DNA of 64,000 nucleotides. Origin: Pseudarthrobacter oxydans (GTDB lineage Bacteria; Actinomycetota; Actinomycetes; Actinomycetales; Micrococcaceae). The position numbers were made by a program, and so were the translations under genes. Under the pieces are notes generated by a model. That model worked only from the letters and a program-made list of their open reading frames with translations, was not told where the DNA came from and did no database searches. Of the stretch, positions 49,042 to 57,511 are shown piece by piece (within the stretch, counting starts at the first letter, position 1; the number at the start of each line of letters is the position of its first letter). The stretch lies in the NCBI RefSeq assembly GCF_034258515.1, contig NZ_CP139438.1:3534001-3598000 (forward strand), read 5' to 3'.

Positions 49042-50160
49042 CTAGCCGGCGACTGAATCGTCTATGGCCGTGTTGACCTCGATGTCTTCCACGTACACGT
49101 CGGTGTTGGTGGAGTTGTCCTCGGTGTGGGTCATCTCGGTCTCGGAGTTGTCCTGGAACGAGTCCTCGATCGCAACCTCGGTGGTGTTGGTCTCCGCGGT
49201 CGAGTTGTCCTGGAACGAGTCCTCGATCGCAACCTCGGTGGTGTTGGTCTCCGTGGTGGAGTTGTCGTTGAACGAATCCTCCAGTGCGACGTCCACGTCG
49301 GTGTTGGTGGAGCTGTCTTCGTTGAAGGAATCTTCAATGGCAACGTCGGTGGAGTTGTCCGTGTTGTCCACGCTGTTGTCCGAGTTGTCGGAGTTGTCGG
49401 AGTTGTCGTTGAAGGAATCCTCGACGGCGACATCCATATCGTGGTTCACGGAGTTGTCCGAGTTGTCGTTGAACGAATCAGCCACGTCAACATCCAGGTC
49501 TGTGTTGAAGGAGTCGTCGATGTCCGTCTTCTCGTTGCCGATGTTGATGTCGCCGCCGGCGTGGACCGAGTTGTCCGTGGAGTTGTCCGCGGAATTGTCC
49601 GTGTTGTTGGAATCGCTGATGTTGTTGGAGTCCCGGACGTATGCGTCGTCGCCGGCTGCGACGGAGCGGTCCCCCGAGGCGATGACGGAGTCATTGTCGA
49701 ACCACTGCTCAACGTCGCCCTCGGCCCAGATGTTCTGGTTGACGGACTGGTCAACGATGTTGTCCCGGTCATCCACCGTTGAGGTGTAGGAGTAATTGTT
49801 CACCACGTGGTGGAGCTGCTGGACTGCGTGGGCGTGGTCATCGTGGTCGTGGTGTCCGCCGCCGCTTCCGCCACCTGCAGGAGGAGTGTGTCCGGTGCCG
49901 CCCGCGCCCCCGCCGCCGCCGCCGATGTGGCCGGTCCAGGACGTGTTGCCGCCGGTGTTGTACTCGCGGTCGAACCGGGAGGTGGTGACTGGTGCGTAGT
50001 CCAGGACTACCGGCATTGCGGCATCCACATCTGCGGAGCAGACTTCACCGAAGCCGTGGTCTTCCAGAACCTTCTCGGGATTGTCCAGGAAGTCCTGTGC
50101 GGCCTGGCGGTTGCCGAAGAGGTGCATCAGGAACTGGACGAGGTCGTTTGCGAGCGTCAT
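49042..50160 (-). CDS. IniB-like protein with acidic DSF repeats
   Basis: ATG 50160 follows GAGGA by 8 bp and gives 372 residues. The N-terminus (about 1-50, LVQFLMHLFGNRQAAQDFLDNP) matches the IniB N-terminal domain. A Gly/His-rich linker (about 78-113) follows. From about 180 to the end the protein is Asp/Asn/Ser/Thr-rich, with DSF at 216, 228, 248, 277, 295, 314 and 333. The last repeats are spaced 19 residues apart. Mycobacterial IniB has a Gly/Ala-rich tail instead. No signal peptide or membrane helix is seen. It lies between a LuxR-type regulator and the dynamin pair, an iniBAC-like order. Whether it is secreted is unknown. Confidence 0.85.
   Translation of the reverse strand: MTLANDLVQFLMHLFGNRQAAQDFLDNPEKVLEDHGFGEVCSADVDAAMPVVLDYAPVTTSRFDREYNTGGNTSWTGHIGGGGGGAGGTGHTPPAGGGSGGGHHDHDDHAHAVQQLHHVVNNYSYTSTVDDRDNIVDQSVNQNIWAEGDVEQWFDNDSVIASGDRSVAAGDDAYVRDSNNISDSNNTDNSADNSTDNSVHAGGDINIGNEKTDIDDSFNTDLDVDVADSFNDNSDNSVNHDMDVAVEDSFNDNSDNSDNSDNSVDNTDNSTDVAIEDSFNEDSSTNTDVDVALEDSFNDNSTTETNTTEVAIEDSFQDNSTAETNTTEVAIEDSFQDNSETEMTHTEDNSTNTDVYVEDIEVNTAIDDSVAG
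49145..49316 (-). repeat. 57-bp tandem repeats within the iniB-like gene
   Basis: GAGTTGTCCTGGAACGAG begins at 49145 and 49202, and the matching GAGTTGTCGTTGAACGAA at 49259: exactly 57 bp apart, encoding 19 residues (EDSFQDNSTAETNTTEVAI). The first two copies are nearly identical, so the array may expand or contract by slippage. Confidence 0.9.
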
Positions 50161-50257
50161 TTGATTTGTCCTCAATCTTCTCTGAGTTGCGGATCGCTCG
50201 GCGTCGTAACCGGGCTTGCATCAAACGTATGGTTCGGGCCAAGGACCGGGCATCGGG

Positions 50258-50297
50258 CCGATTCCCCCTACCGGATGGCTTTCCGCCGGGGAATCGG
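50258..50297. promoter_or_regulatory. Inverted repeat between the luxR-like and iniB-like genes
   Basis: Ten-bp arms (CCGATTCCCC at 50258-50267; complement at 50288-50297) flank a 20-bp spacer in the 163-bp gap before the iniB-like ATG. It has no T-tract, so it is more likely an operator or mRNA hairpin than a terminator. Confidence 0.5.
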
Positions 50298-50323
50298 GCC
50301 CCGTGCCGTTAGGGCGTTAGGGG

Positions 50324-52387
50324 TTATTCCTGCATAGGGTCCTCGGGGCCCAAGGCTAGGCGGAGCCGGGCCAGCAGGTCGGAGCGGTTTTCAGCGCCAA
50401 GGCGGCGGCGCATCCTGGCGATGTGGTGTTCAGCGGTCCGCGGGGAGATGTAGATGGCCTCGCCGATCTCGCGGTACGTCTTGCCCTCGAGCACCAGACG
50501 GGCCACTTCCTTTTCCCTTTCGCTCAGCCCCGGACCGTCCGGCTGCAGGCTGCCGGCCGCCTCAGCGGCGGCAGGGGTGCTGCGGGCCGCGGGGCCGGAT
50601 GAGCCGTTGACTGCCGGGCTCACCTGGGGATGCAGGTCCCTGGCACAGGACAGCAGCCGCACCATGTCCTTACGCTCCTCTGCCCGCGCCGCTGCATGCC
50701 CGGCCAGCCTGGCGCCCTCCCAGGGCATGCCCACCCTGCCCAGGCCCCGGGCAGCGGCCTCCACATCAGCGGGCGTCATCCTCCCGGCCAGGACCGACAC
50801 CCAGGCTTTGCCCGCTGCGGCAAGCACCGCGGCGAGGTGGCTGTCACGCGCCGCCCGTGCCAGCGCCGCCGCATGGGGCGCGAGGCCCGCGGGGTCTTCG
50901 CTCAGCAACGCTGCCTGGACCGCCGCCCAGTGGAAGGGAACGGCCCACAGCGGCGGATCGCCCAGCCGGTCAAGAAGCTGCCACGCTTCGGTGAGGTAGT
51001 GCGCCACCCGCCGGGTCTCCCTGAGGCGGGCGGCCGTGATCATGAGCTCGCCCCATGGCAGGAGGCTGTAGAGGTCCACGGACGTGTGCAGCATGGCTTC
51101 CCGGGCCCGCTCCCACGCCATGATGAGTTCCGGCACGTCGCCGTTCCGCCTGGCCAGGCCAACTTCCAGGGCTGCGCGCAGGAACTCGTCCCTGGGCACG
51201 AGCGGCCAGTGGTTCGCTTTGGAGGCCTCGTTGATCGCGAGCCGGGCATCCTCGAGTTTGTCCTGCTGCATGGCAGACCACGCCTGAAGCAGGAAAAGCC
51301 TGGGCTTCGCGGCATTGCCGCCCTGGCCGGCAGCGGTGGCAGACCGGCACACGGTTTCCGCCAGCCGCGGCTCTCCGCTGTGCAGTGCCAGGAGGGCAGC
51401 CATTGCGGCCGGCGTCTCCGGAAGGGGAAGCGCCGCGTTTGCCGCATTGAACATGTCCGAGGCATGGATCAGCACAGGGAGTGCCTGCTGCGGGTCCGCG
51501 CTTACTGATCCGTAGATGCCCTTCCCTGTCTCGACCAGCGTGGCAGCCAGGAGGGTGGGAGAAGCGGGCGGCGCGGCCGGCTGGAAAAGTGCTTCCGCGC
51601 CGGCCCGGTTGCCGCACCCGATCATGGCCACTGCCGCGAGGGGGGCTGATGGTCCAATCCGGCTGGCACCCAGCCAGCTGTACACGTCCGCTGCCCGCGC
51701 CAGCATGCCTCGCTGGGCCCAGACTGCTGCGGCCACGTCCACGCCCCGGCGCACGTCCGGCGGATCGTCGCACACGAGCAGCGAGTCGATGATCCGCGTA
51801 GCTGCGTCCAGGTCGCCGTTCGCTGCTGCGGCCTGCGCGCGGCGGGCGGCGGTCGCTGCTTCGTCGGCCCCTGCCAGCAAGGCTTCCCCATAGAGTTGGG
51901 ACGCCAGCGCAGGATCATGGTCAAGAGCCTTGTCGGCCGCATGCTCCAGTTCAGCCGCCACGCGGGAATCTGCCAGGCCTCCGCGCGCCAGTTCGCGGGC
52001 GACGTCGCCGAGGGGCACGCCGTCCCTGGCGTACACCGTAACGAGCTCGCGCTGAAGCGCATGCACCTTGGCGGCGGGGACGACGGCAAGCAGGGCTTGC
52101 TGCGCCGGCCCCGCCACGGTCCCGTCCGCCGTCAGGAGTCCTGCAGCTTCTGCCCGTTCCACAAGGGCGCCAAGGCTTTGCACGTCGCCAGTGTCAAGTC
52201 TGCGCTGCAGGTCCGCTGGCAGTGGTCCAGGCAGGACGAAGCCGACGGAAAGGGCCAGCAGCAATTCACGCATAGCAGCGTTCTCGCCTTTGAGCTGCCC
52301 GGCCATCTGTTCTGCGGCACCGGGCTCCTGCACGTGGTGGTTCAGCTCGGGCAACAGGGTCACCGGCCGGATCTCATTCCCGGTCAT
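50324..52387 (-). CDS. LuxR-type transcriptional regulator of the ini-like cluster
   Basis: The 687-residue protein ends in a LuxR/FixJ-type helix-turn-helix (about 622-665: LSEREKEVARLVLEGKTYREIGEAIYISPRTAEHHIARMRRRLG, in three parts conserved). The long N-terminal part is Ala-rich and helical with TPR-like features. No Walker A motif or response-regulator receiver domain is evident. Its ATG follows the Hsp70-like stop by 2 bp; a TTG at 52393 is an alternative. In mycobacteria a LuxR-type IniR regulator lies near iniBAC, supporting local control. Confidence 0.87.
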   Translation of the reverse strand: MTGNEIRPVTLLPELNHHVQEPGAAEQMAGQLKGENAAMRELLLALSVGFVLPGPLPADLQRRLDTGDVQSLGALVERAEAAGLLTADGTVAGPAQQALLAVVPAAKVHALQRELVTVYARDGVPLGDVARELARGGLADSRVAAELEHAADKALDHDPALASQLYGEALLAGADEAATAARRAQAAAANGDLDAATRIIDSLLVCDDPPDVRRGVDVAAAVWAQRGMLARAADVYSWLGASRIGPSAPLAAVAMIGCGNRAGAEALFQPAAPPASPTLLAATLVETGKGIYGSVSADPQQALPVLIHASDMFNAANAALPLPETPAAMAALLALHSGEPRLAETVCRSATAAGQGGNAAKPRLFLLQAWSAMQQDKLEDARLAINEASKANHWPLVPRDEFLRAALEVGLARRNGDVPELIMAWERAREAMLHTSVDLYSLLPWGELMITAARLRETRRVAHYLTEAWQLLDRLGDPPLWAVPFHWAAVQAALLSEDPAGLAPHAAALARAARDSHLAAVLAAAGKAWVSVLAGRMTPADVEAAARGLGRVGMPWEGARLAGHAAARAEERKDMVRLLSCARDLHPQVSPAVNGSSGPAARSTPAAAEAAGSLQPDGPGLSEREKEVARLVLEGKTYREIGEAIYISPRTAEHHIARMRRRLGAENRSDLLARLRLALGPEDPMQE

Positions 52388-52389
52388 GC

Positions 52390-54477
52390 TCAAGCCGCCG
52401 GTTCAGCGGCCGTGGCCGGATCGGTGGCCGGAGCGGCCTCCGTGGCCGTGGCCGGATCGGTGGCCGGAGCGGACTCCGTGGCCGTGGACGCGGTGGGTTC
52501 GGGCGCGGAAGGCGGCGGCTCCTCGGTTGCCGGCGGCGTGGGCTCCTCCGTCACCGGGGGCGGAGGCTCCTCGGTAGCTGGCGGGGGCTCCTCGGTCACT
52601 GGCGGACGCTCCTCGGTCGCGGGCGGCTCCTCAGTCGTCGGCGGCGGGTCCACGGGGACAGGGCTCCCCGTTCCCGTCTCAACCGGCACTGGGTCGCTTG
52701 TACCCGGCGCAGGATCAACCGTTCCGGCAGGGACAGCGGGTGTGCCGACGGGCTCCGTAACTCCGCCGGCACCGGTTCCGGCGGAGTCAGCTGTACCGGT
52801 ACCGGTGTCAAGAGCGCCCGTTCCGCCGGAGTCCGCGGCAGCCTGCTCCGCGGCGGCGCTGGACGTCGGCCTGCTGGTGGGTGAGGCGGCCACGTCCAGG
52901 CCCGCGCCGCCCGGGGCGGAGTCCTTCGTGCTGGCACTGGCTTCGATGCCCCTCGCAGGTTCCTGCGCTTCCGCACCGGCACCGGCCGCTGCCGCCCCGC
53001 CGACTCCTCCGCCGCCGCCCGAGCCGCCTAAGGAAGAACCCTTCTCGGGGGCGGCGTCCGCCTTGGGGGTGAAGATGGATGTCAGGCTACTGAGGCCCTC
53101 GGGGCTCTGGGCAGCGGTAGCCGAAAGGACCGTGAACGCGGCCGCAGCTGCCGCGATGGCGGTCAGCCGAACCGTAGGTTTCGGCGCGTGGGCGCCGCCC
53201 CGGTGTCCGTGCTGGCCATGCCCGGCACCCTGGGCTGCGATTCCAGCCATCGCGCCTGCCGCCGTCGTGCTCTTCCGCGACCAGCTCGCCAGCCGTCCGG
53301 GCGCGTAACCCGGTGCGGCCGCATCACGGGCCGCGGCGGCACGGCCGGCTTCCGCCGCAGCGGCAGCCTGCGCCACAACCTCGGCGGCGGCTGCCTCGCG
53401 CGCCAGGACAGCCGCGGCGGCAGCACCGAGGCAAATGGAGGACTTGGGATCAGCGTCGACGGCGATGGGCCGGTCCAGCTGTTCGGAGATCACCTGCGCA
53501 ACCAGGGGGATCCTCGATGATCCGCCAATGAGCAGCACGGCGGAAAGGTCCGCCGGTTCCAGCCGCAGGCTCGCCAGGGACTGTTCCAGCGCGTCCACCG
53601 TGTCCCGGATGGGCTCGTTGATCAGTGCCTCGAATTCGGAACGGACCAGGCGCACCTGCTGGTGGAATCCCGGCAGCAGGACGGAGATGCTGGCTTCGCT
53701 GTCCGCGGAGAGCGCCTCCTTGGCTTCCACGCATTCGCGCTGCAGCCTCGCCAGCGCAGCGCGGGCCCCGGGATCGGAGGTGTCGAGGCTGGAGAGGAAG
53801 CCGCCGGTGTTACTGGCCACGTAGCGCAGGACCGCCGCATCAAAGTCGGCTCCCCCAAGGTTTTCGATGCCTTCCGGGCGGCCCAGCAGCTCAAACCGGT
53901 TGTTGCCGGCCTTCCGGAGGACGGCCGTGTCGAAGGTTCCGCCGCCAAGGTCGTAGACGGCAATGGTGCTTCCCTCTTCCACGCGCACCTGGGAGGCGTA
54001 ATGCAGGGCTGCGGCCTCCGGTTCCGTCACCAGGGCAACGTTCTGCAGGCTCCTGGCGGCCAGGGCTTCCCTGAGGAGCGAGGTGCGGTGGCTCCCCCAG
54101 GCGGCCGGGTGGGTCAGGATGATTTCCGACGGCGGCGCCCCCTCGCGTTCCTCTGCGCGGTCGGCCACCCAGCGGGCCATGGTGGCGAAGACGTCCTCGG
54201 CGGGCAGGGAGAGCGTGCCCACGGAGATCGGCACGGCGTCGCCCATCCGGCGCTTGAATTCCCGTACCACCCGGGCCGGGGAATCAAGCCCGCGGCGTTC
54301 CGCGGCTTCCCCCACCAGGACGGGGCCTTCCTCCGGGTAAAACAGCACAGAGGGTACTGAGGTTCCGCGGATTCCCAGCGGGAGGCACTCAGGAGAAGAG
54401 GAGGTACCGTGATCGAAGCGTGCAACGGCAGCAGCGGTGAAGCTGGTCCCGACATCAATGGCGAGAACGTAGCTCAT
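52390..54477 (-). CDS. Hsp70/DnaK-like ATPase with one membrane segment and extracytoplasmic tail
   Basis: The 695-residue protein (ATG 54477, GAGG at -8) has an Hsp70-type actin-fold ATPase at residues 1-360: phosphate-1 AIDVGTSFTAAAV (6-18), phosphate-2 DLGGGTFDTAV (176-186), and adenosine motif LIGGSSRIPLV (316-326). There is no peptide-binding domain. An Ala-rich linker is followed by one predicted membrane helix (about 435-455), then a ~230-residue Gly/Pro/Thr/Glu-rich tail with TEEPPPA-type repeats, likely outside the membrane. It is the first gene of the ini-like cluster. The topology (ATPase inside, disordered tail outside) is inferred from charge and composition. Confidence 0.88.
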   Translation of the reverse strand: MSYVLAIDVGTSFTAAAVARFDHGTSSSPECLPLGIRGTSVPSVLFYPEEGPVLVGEAAERRGLDSPARVVREFKRRMGDAVPISVGTLSLPAEDVFATMARWVADRAEEREGAPPSEIILTHPAAWGSHRTSLLREALAARSLQNVALVTEPEAAALHYASQVRVEEGSTIAVYDLGGGTFDTAVLRKAGNNRFELLGRPEGIENLGGADFDAAVLRYVASNTGGFLSSLDTSDPGARAALARLQRECVEAKEALSADSEASISVLLPGFHQQVRLVRSEFEALINEPIRDTVDALEQSLASLRLEPADLSAVLLIGGSSRIPLVAQVISEQLDRPIAVDADPKSSICLGAAAAAVLAREAAAAEVVAQAAAAAEAGRAAAARDAAAPGYAPGRLASWSRKSTTAAGAMAGIAAQGAGHGQHGHRGGAHAPKPTVRLTAIAAAAAAFTVLSATAAQSPEGLSSLTSIFTPKADAAPEKGSSLGGSGGGGGVGGAAAAGAGAEAQEPARGIEASASTKDSAPGGAGLDVAASPTSRPTSSAAAEQAAADSGGTGALDTGTGTADSAGTGAGGVTEPVGTPAVPAGTVDPAPGTSDPVPVETGTGSPVPVDPPPTTEEPPATEERPPVTEEPPPATEEPPPPVTEEPTPPATEEPPPSAPEPTASTATESAPATDPATATEAAPATDPATAAEPAA

Positions 54478-54632
54478 GGGGTACCTCAGGGAATACTGTC
54501 GTTTCGCCTGCAAGCTTCATCACTGGCGAACGTCACCAAGGTAGCATTACGGCCGGACCGGGAACACCCCCATTGCTAAAACGAATTGTTATTTCCCTGC
54601 CCGGCGCCTTGGCCTCCGGAAGAAACCCCTGC

Positions 54633-55736
54633 TCAGAGCCCTGAATAGGAGTGGAGGCCGTTGAAGAATTGGTTCACGATGGTGAAATTGAAAATGACGC
54701 AAAGGTAGCCCACGATCGACAGCCAGGCAGCCCGCGTGCCCGTCCACCCGCGCGTTGCGCGCGCGTGGAGGTAGCCTGCGTAGACCACCCAGATGACGAA
54801 GGTCCACACCTCCTTGGTGTCCCAGCCCCAGAACCGTCCCCACGCCTTCTCGGCCCAGATGGCGCCGAACATGAGGGTGAAGGTCCAGCCGATGAAAGCA
54901 ATGGCATTGATGCGGTAGGACAGGTTCTCCAGGCTCAGCGCGGACGGCACCAGGCGCATGAAGCCGAGCTTGTCAGCGCCACCGGCAGCCACCGATTTCT
55001 GCCGGTGCGATTGGACCAGCTGGAGCGCGGACATGGCGAATGTCAGGGTGAACAGCGCGGAGGACAGTACGGCGATGGACACGTGGATGATCAGCCAGTA
55101 GCTCTGCAGGGCGGGAACCAGGTGGCCCACCGGGGTCCAGTAGGCCACGGACGCGGCCACCAGCATGATGATGGCCAGGCCCACCACGAAGGTACCCAGG
55201 AAGCGGAGGTCGCGGCGGACCAGGACCAGCAGGAACACCGCCACCGCCACGAAGGCGCCGGTGGTGAGGAATTCGTACATGTTGCCCCAGGGCACGCGTC
55301 CCGCACCCAGCGCGCGGGTCACGACACCGGCACCATGGATCAGTGCGCCGAGGACGGTCAGGGCCACGGCTACCCGGGCGGGGGCGCGGCGTTCAGCGGC
55401 GTACCGCATGTCAGCGTCGGCGGTGGCCACGCCTCCGGCCCCTGCCCCTGCGGTCCTGGCAGTGGACGACGACGGCCGCTCGGCCCTGCCGGCAGGCCCG
55501 GCCAGGTGCGTTTCAGCGCGCTCCCCCACCCCGGCCGCCACCGGAACCTTGGCTGCCTCCCGGGCGTGGCCGTCGAGGCCGGCCTGCGCGGCCTTCAGGT
55601 CGATGGCGCGCAGGGCCTTGCTGCTCTTGGCCAGGTCCCAGGCGAAGGCGATGAAGGCCACCGTGTATGTGCCGGCCGCCAGGAGCATGAACAGCTCGCT
55701 GTACTGGCCCATGGTTTCGTTGATTCCAAACGGCAT
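54633..55736 (-). CDS. ccsB: Cytochrome c biogenesis protein CcsB/CcsA (haem handling)
   Basis: With ResB/CcsA it carries and ligates haem to apocytochrome c (System II). The 367-residue protein has about eight membrane helices and the haem-binding signature WGWDTKEVW in the context AEKAWGRFWGWDTKEVW. A long Pro/Ala-rich cytoplasmic loop (about residues 40-115) is typical of actinobacterial CcsA/ResC. Start and stop overlap resB (TAATG). It is the last gene of the maturation operon. Confidence 0.93.
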   Translation of the reverse strand: MPFGINETMGQYSELFMLLAAGTYTVAFIAFAWDLAKSSKALRAIDLKAAQAGLDGHAREAAKVPVAAGVGERAETHLAGPAGRAERPSSSTARTAGAGAGGVATADADMRYAAERRAPARVAVALTVLGALIHGAGVVTRALGAGRVPWGNMYEFLTTGAFVAVAVFLLVLVRRDLRFLGTFVVGLAIIMLVAASVAYWTPVGHLVPALQSYWLIIHVSIAVLSSALFTLTFAMSALQLVQSHRQKSVAAGGADKLGFMRLVPSALSLENLSYRINAIAFIGWTFTLMFGAIWAEKAWGRFWGWDTKEVWTFVIWVVYAGYLHARATRGWTGTRAAWLSIVGYLCVIFNFTIVNQFFNGLHSYSGL

Positions 55737-57511
55737 TACTGGTCCTTTTCGGGCCCTGGGGGGCCGGCTGGGGTGGTGGCTGGGCCTGCGGTTGCGGCAG
55801 CGCCGGCGCTATTCTCGCGCACGCTGCTGGGTGTTTGCTGGGAATCCCCCGGCTGTGCAGTGTCCGGCCCGGGGTCCAGCTGCCACTCACCGCCGAGCAG
55901 CTGACGGAGGGCAGCGGCTTCGGCAGCAAGCCGGTGGTCCTCGCCGCGGGCCAGGAGTCCGTACTCAACCATGGTGCGGCCGTCCTCGTGGGTGCCCGTG
56001 CGGATCCACACCCGGCGGCGGTTGACGTAAAGCGAGAGGATCAGTCCGGCCACGGCCAGGAGCGCAAACACCAGGGCGTAGGCCTGCCCGGGATTGTGGT
56101 GGATGTCCACGCCGATGTAGCGCTTGACGCCGTCGAAGCTGATGGTGCCCTTACCCTCCGGCAGCGTGTAGCTGGTCCCGGGGGCCAGGGTAATGCCGCC
56201 GGCGTCCAGGTTCCGTGCGTTCAGCGGTGTGAGGTCCTTGACGTCCAGTTCGAAGACGTTCTGCGGAGCCCCGTCATCCAGGCCAAGATCCCCGTAGTAG
56301 GAGTTGAGCGTCAGCTGCGGGTTGAACAGTTCCGGGTCCCCGCTGAAGGAGACCCCCTCGTTGGAGACGAAGGCGGTGGGCAGGAAGAAGCCCGCGAACC
56401 CCAGCTGGTCTGGCTTGGCGTCGGGAACCTTGATCACCACGGAGGAGTAGTAGTTGTCCCCCTGCAGCTTGGCCACCACGGGTCCCTGCATGGCCACGTT
56501 GCCGGCGCCGTCCCGGATGGTCACCACGGGAGCGTAGCCGTTGCCGGTCAGGTAGATGCTGGTGCCGCCGAGGGTGATGGGATCGTTGACCTTCAGGGTT
56601 TCCTGGCGCGCGGGTGCGTCCGGGTTTTCCTTGGTGGTGACGGCGGCGGAGAAATCGATGGGCTGGCCGAACTTGCCCCGGGATTCGCGGTCGAAGGTGA
56701 TGTCGAACTTGTCCAGCTGGATGGAGTAGGGCTGCAGCTGGCTGGACTGGAAGTTGGTGCCGGGGTTGAACTGGTCATAGCCCACCAGGGTGTTCACGAA
56801 GGTGTCGCCCTCCACCAGGATGCGCTGGCCGCTGTAGCCGAACAGGCCGCCGGCGGCCACGGATACCAGCACGCCAATGAGGGAAGTGTGGAAGACAAGG
56901 TTTCCCACTTCCTTCAGGAACCCGCGCTCGGCGCCCAAAGACGGCCGCGCGCCGTCGTCGTCCCTCACTTCAACGCGGTAGCCGCGCTTCCTCAGCAGCC
57001 CGGCGGCACTGTGGATGGCCGCGGGCGCCGGAATCCCGGCGTCGGCCGGTATGACCAGGGTGCCGTACTCGGGAAGGCGGGACAGGCGTTTGGGGGTCCG
57101 CGGCGGCTGGGACCGCATGGCCCGGTAGTGGGCAATGGCGCGGGGCACCACGCAGCCGATCAGCGAGATGAACAGCAGCAGGTAGATGGCCGAGAACCAG
57201 GCCGAAGAGTAGACGTCGTACAGCTGCAGGGTGTCCAGCAGCTTTCCGTAGTCCGGGTTGTCCTTGATGTACTGGGTGACGACGGCGGGATTGGCCGGGC
57301 GCTGCGGGAACAGCGAGCCCGGCACGGCCGCGACGGCCAGGAGCAGCAGCAGGAAAAGCGCCGTGCGCATGCTGGTCAGCTGGGTCCACGCCCAGCGCAG
57401 CATCTCTTTGGGGCCCAGGGCCGGCAGCGCGGCGTCCGCCTTGGAACCTGGCGCACCGGCGCCAGTGACCGGGGCGGAAGATTTCTTGTCTACGTTCACG
57501 CGCTCGCTCAT
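55736..57511 (-). CDS. resB: Cytochrome c biogenesis protein ResB
   Basis: ResB (591 residues from ATG 57511) works with CcsB in System II cytochrome c maturation. It has N-terminal membrane helices around LTSMRTALFLLLLLAVAAVPG and FSAIYLLLFISLIGCVVPRAI, and a third at about residues 165-200 (VGNLVFHTSLIGVLVSVAAGGLFGY). A large extracytoplasmic domain follows, then a final helix (YALVFALLAVAGLILSLYV). It overlaps ccdA by one base (TGATG) and ccsB by one base. The C-terminal extension is Pro/Ala-rich and probably disordered. Confidence 0.93.
   Translation of the reverse strand: MSERVNVDKKSSAPVTGAGAPGSKADAALPALGPKEMLRWAWTQLTSMRTALFLLLLLAVAAVPGSLFPQRPANPAVVTQYIKDNPDYGKLLDTLQLYDVYSSAWFSAIYLLLFISLIGCVVPRAIAHYRAMRSQPPRTPKRLSRLPEYGTLVIPADAGIPAPAAIHSAAGLLRKRGYRVEVRDDDGARPSLGAERGFLKEVGNLVFHTSLIGVLVSVAAGGLFGYSGQRILVEGDTFVNTLVGYDQFNPGTNFQSSQLQPYSIQLDKFDITFDRESRGKFGQPIDFSAAVTTKENPDAPARQETLKVNDPITLGGTSIYLTGNGYAPVVTIRDGAGNVAMQGPVVAKLQGDNYYSSVVIKVPDAKPDQLGFAGFFLPTAFVSNEGVSFSGDPELFNPQLTLNSYYGDLGLDDGAPQNVFELDVKDLTPLNARNLDAGGITLAPGTSYTLPEGKGTISFDGVKRYIGVDIHHNPGQAYALVFALLAVAGLILSLYVNRRRVWIRTGTHEDGRTMVEYGLLARGEDHRLAAEAAALRQLLGGEWQLDPGPDTAQPGDSQQTPSSVRENSAGAAATAGPATTPAGPPGPEKDQ

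Noticed and set aside
49064..49789. Plus-strand frame rich in Ser/Glu/Leu antisense to the iniB-like gene
   Set aside because: It mirrors the repeat coding sequence on the opposite strand and has no independent ribosome site or domain.
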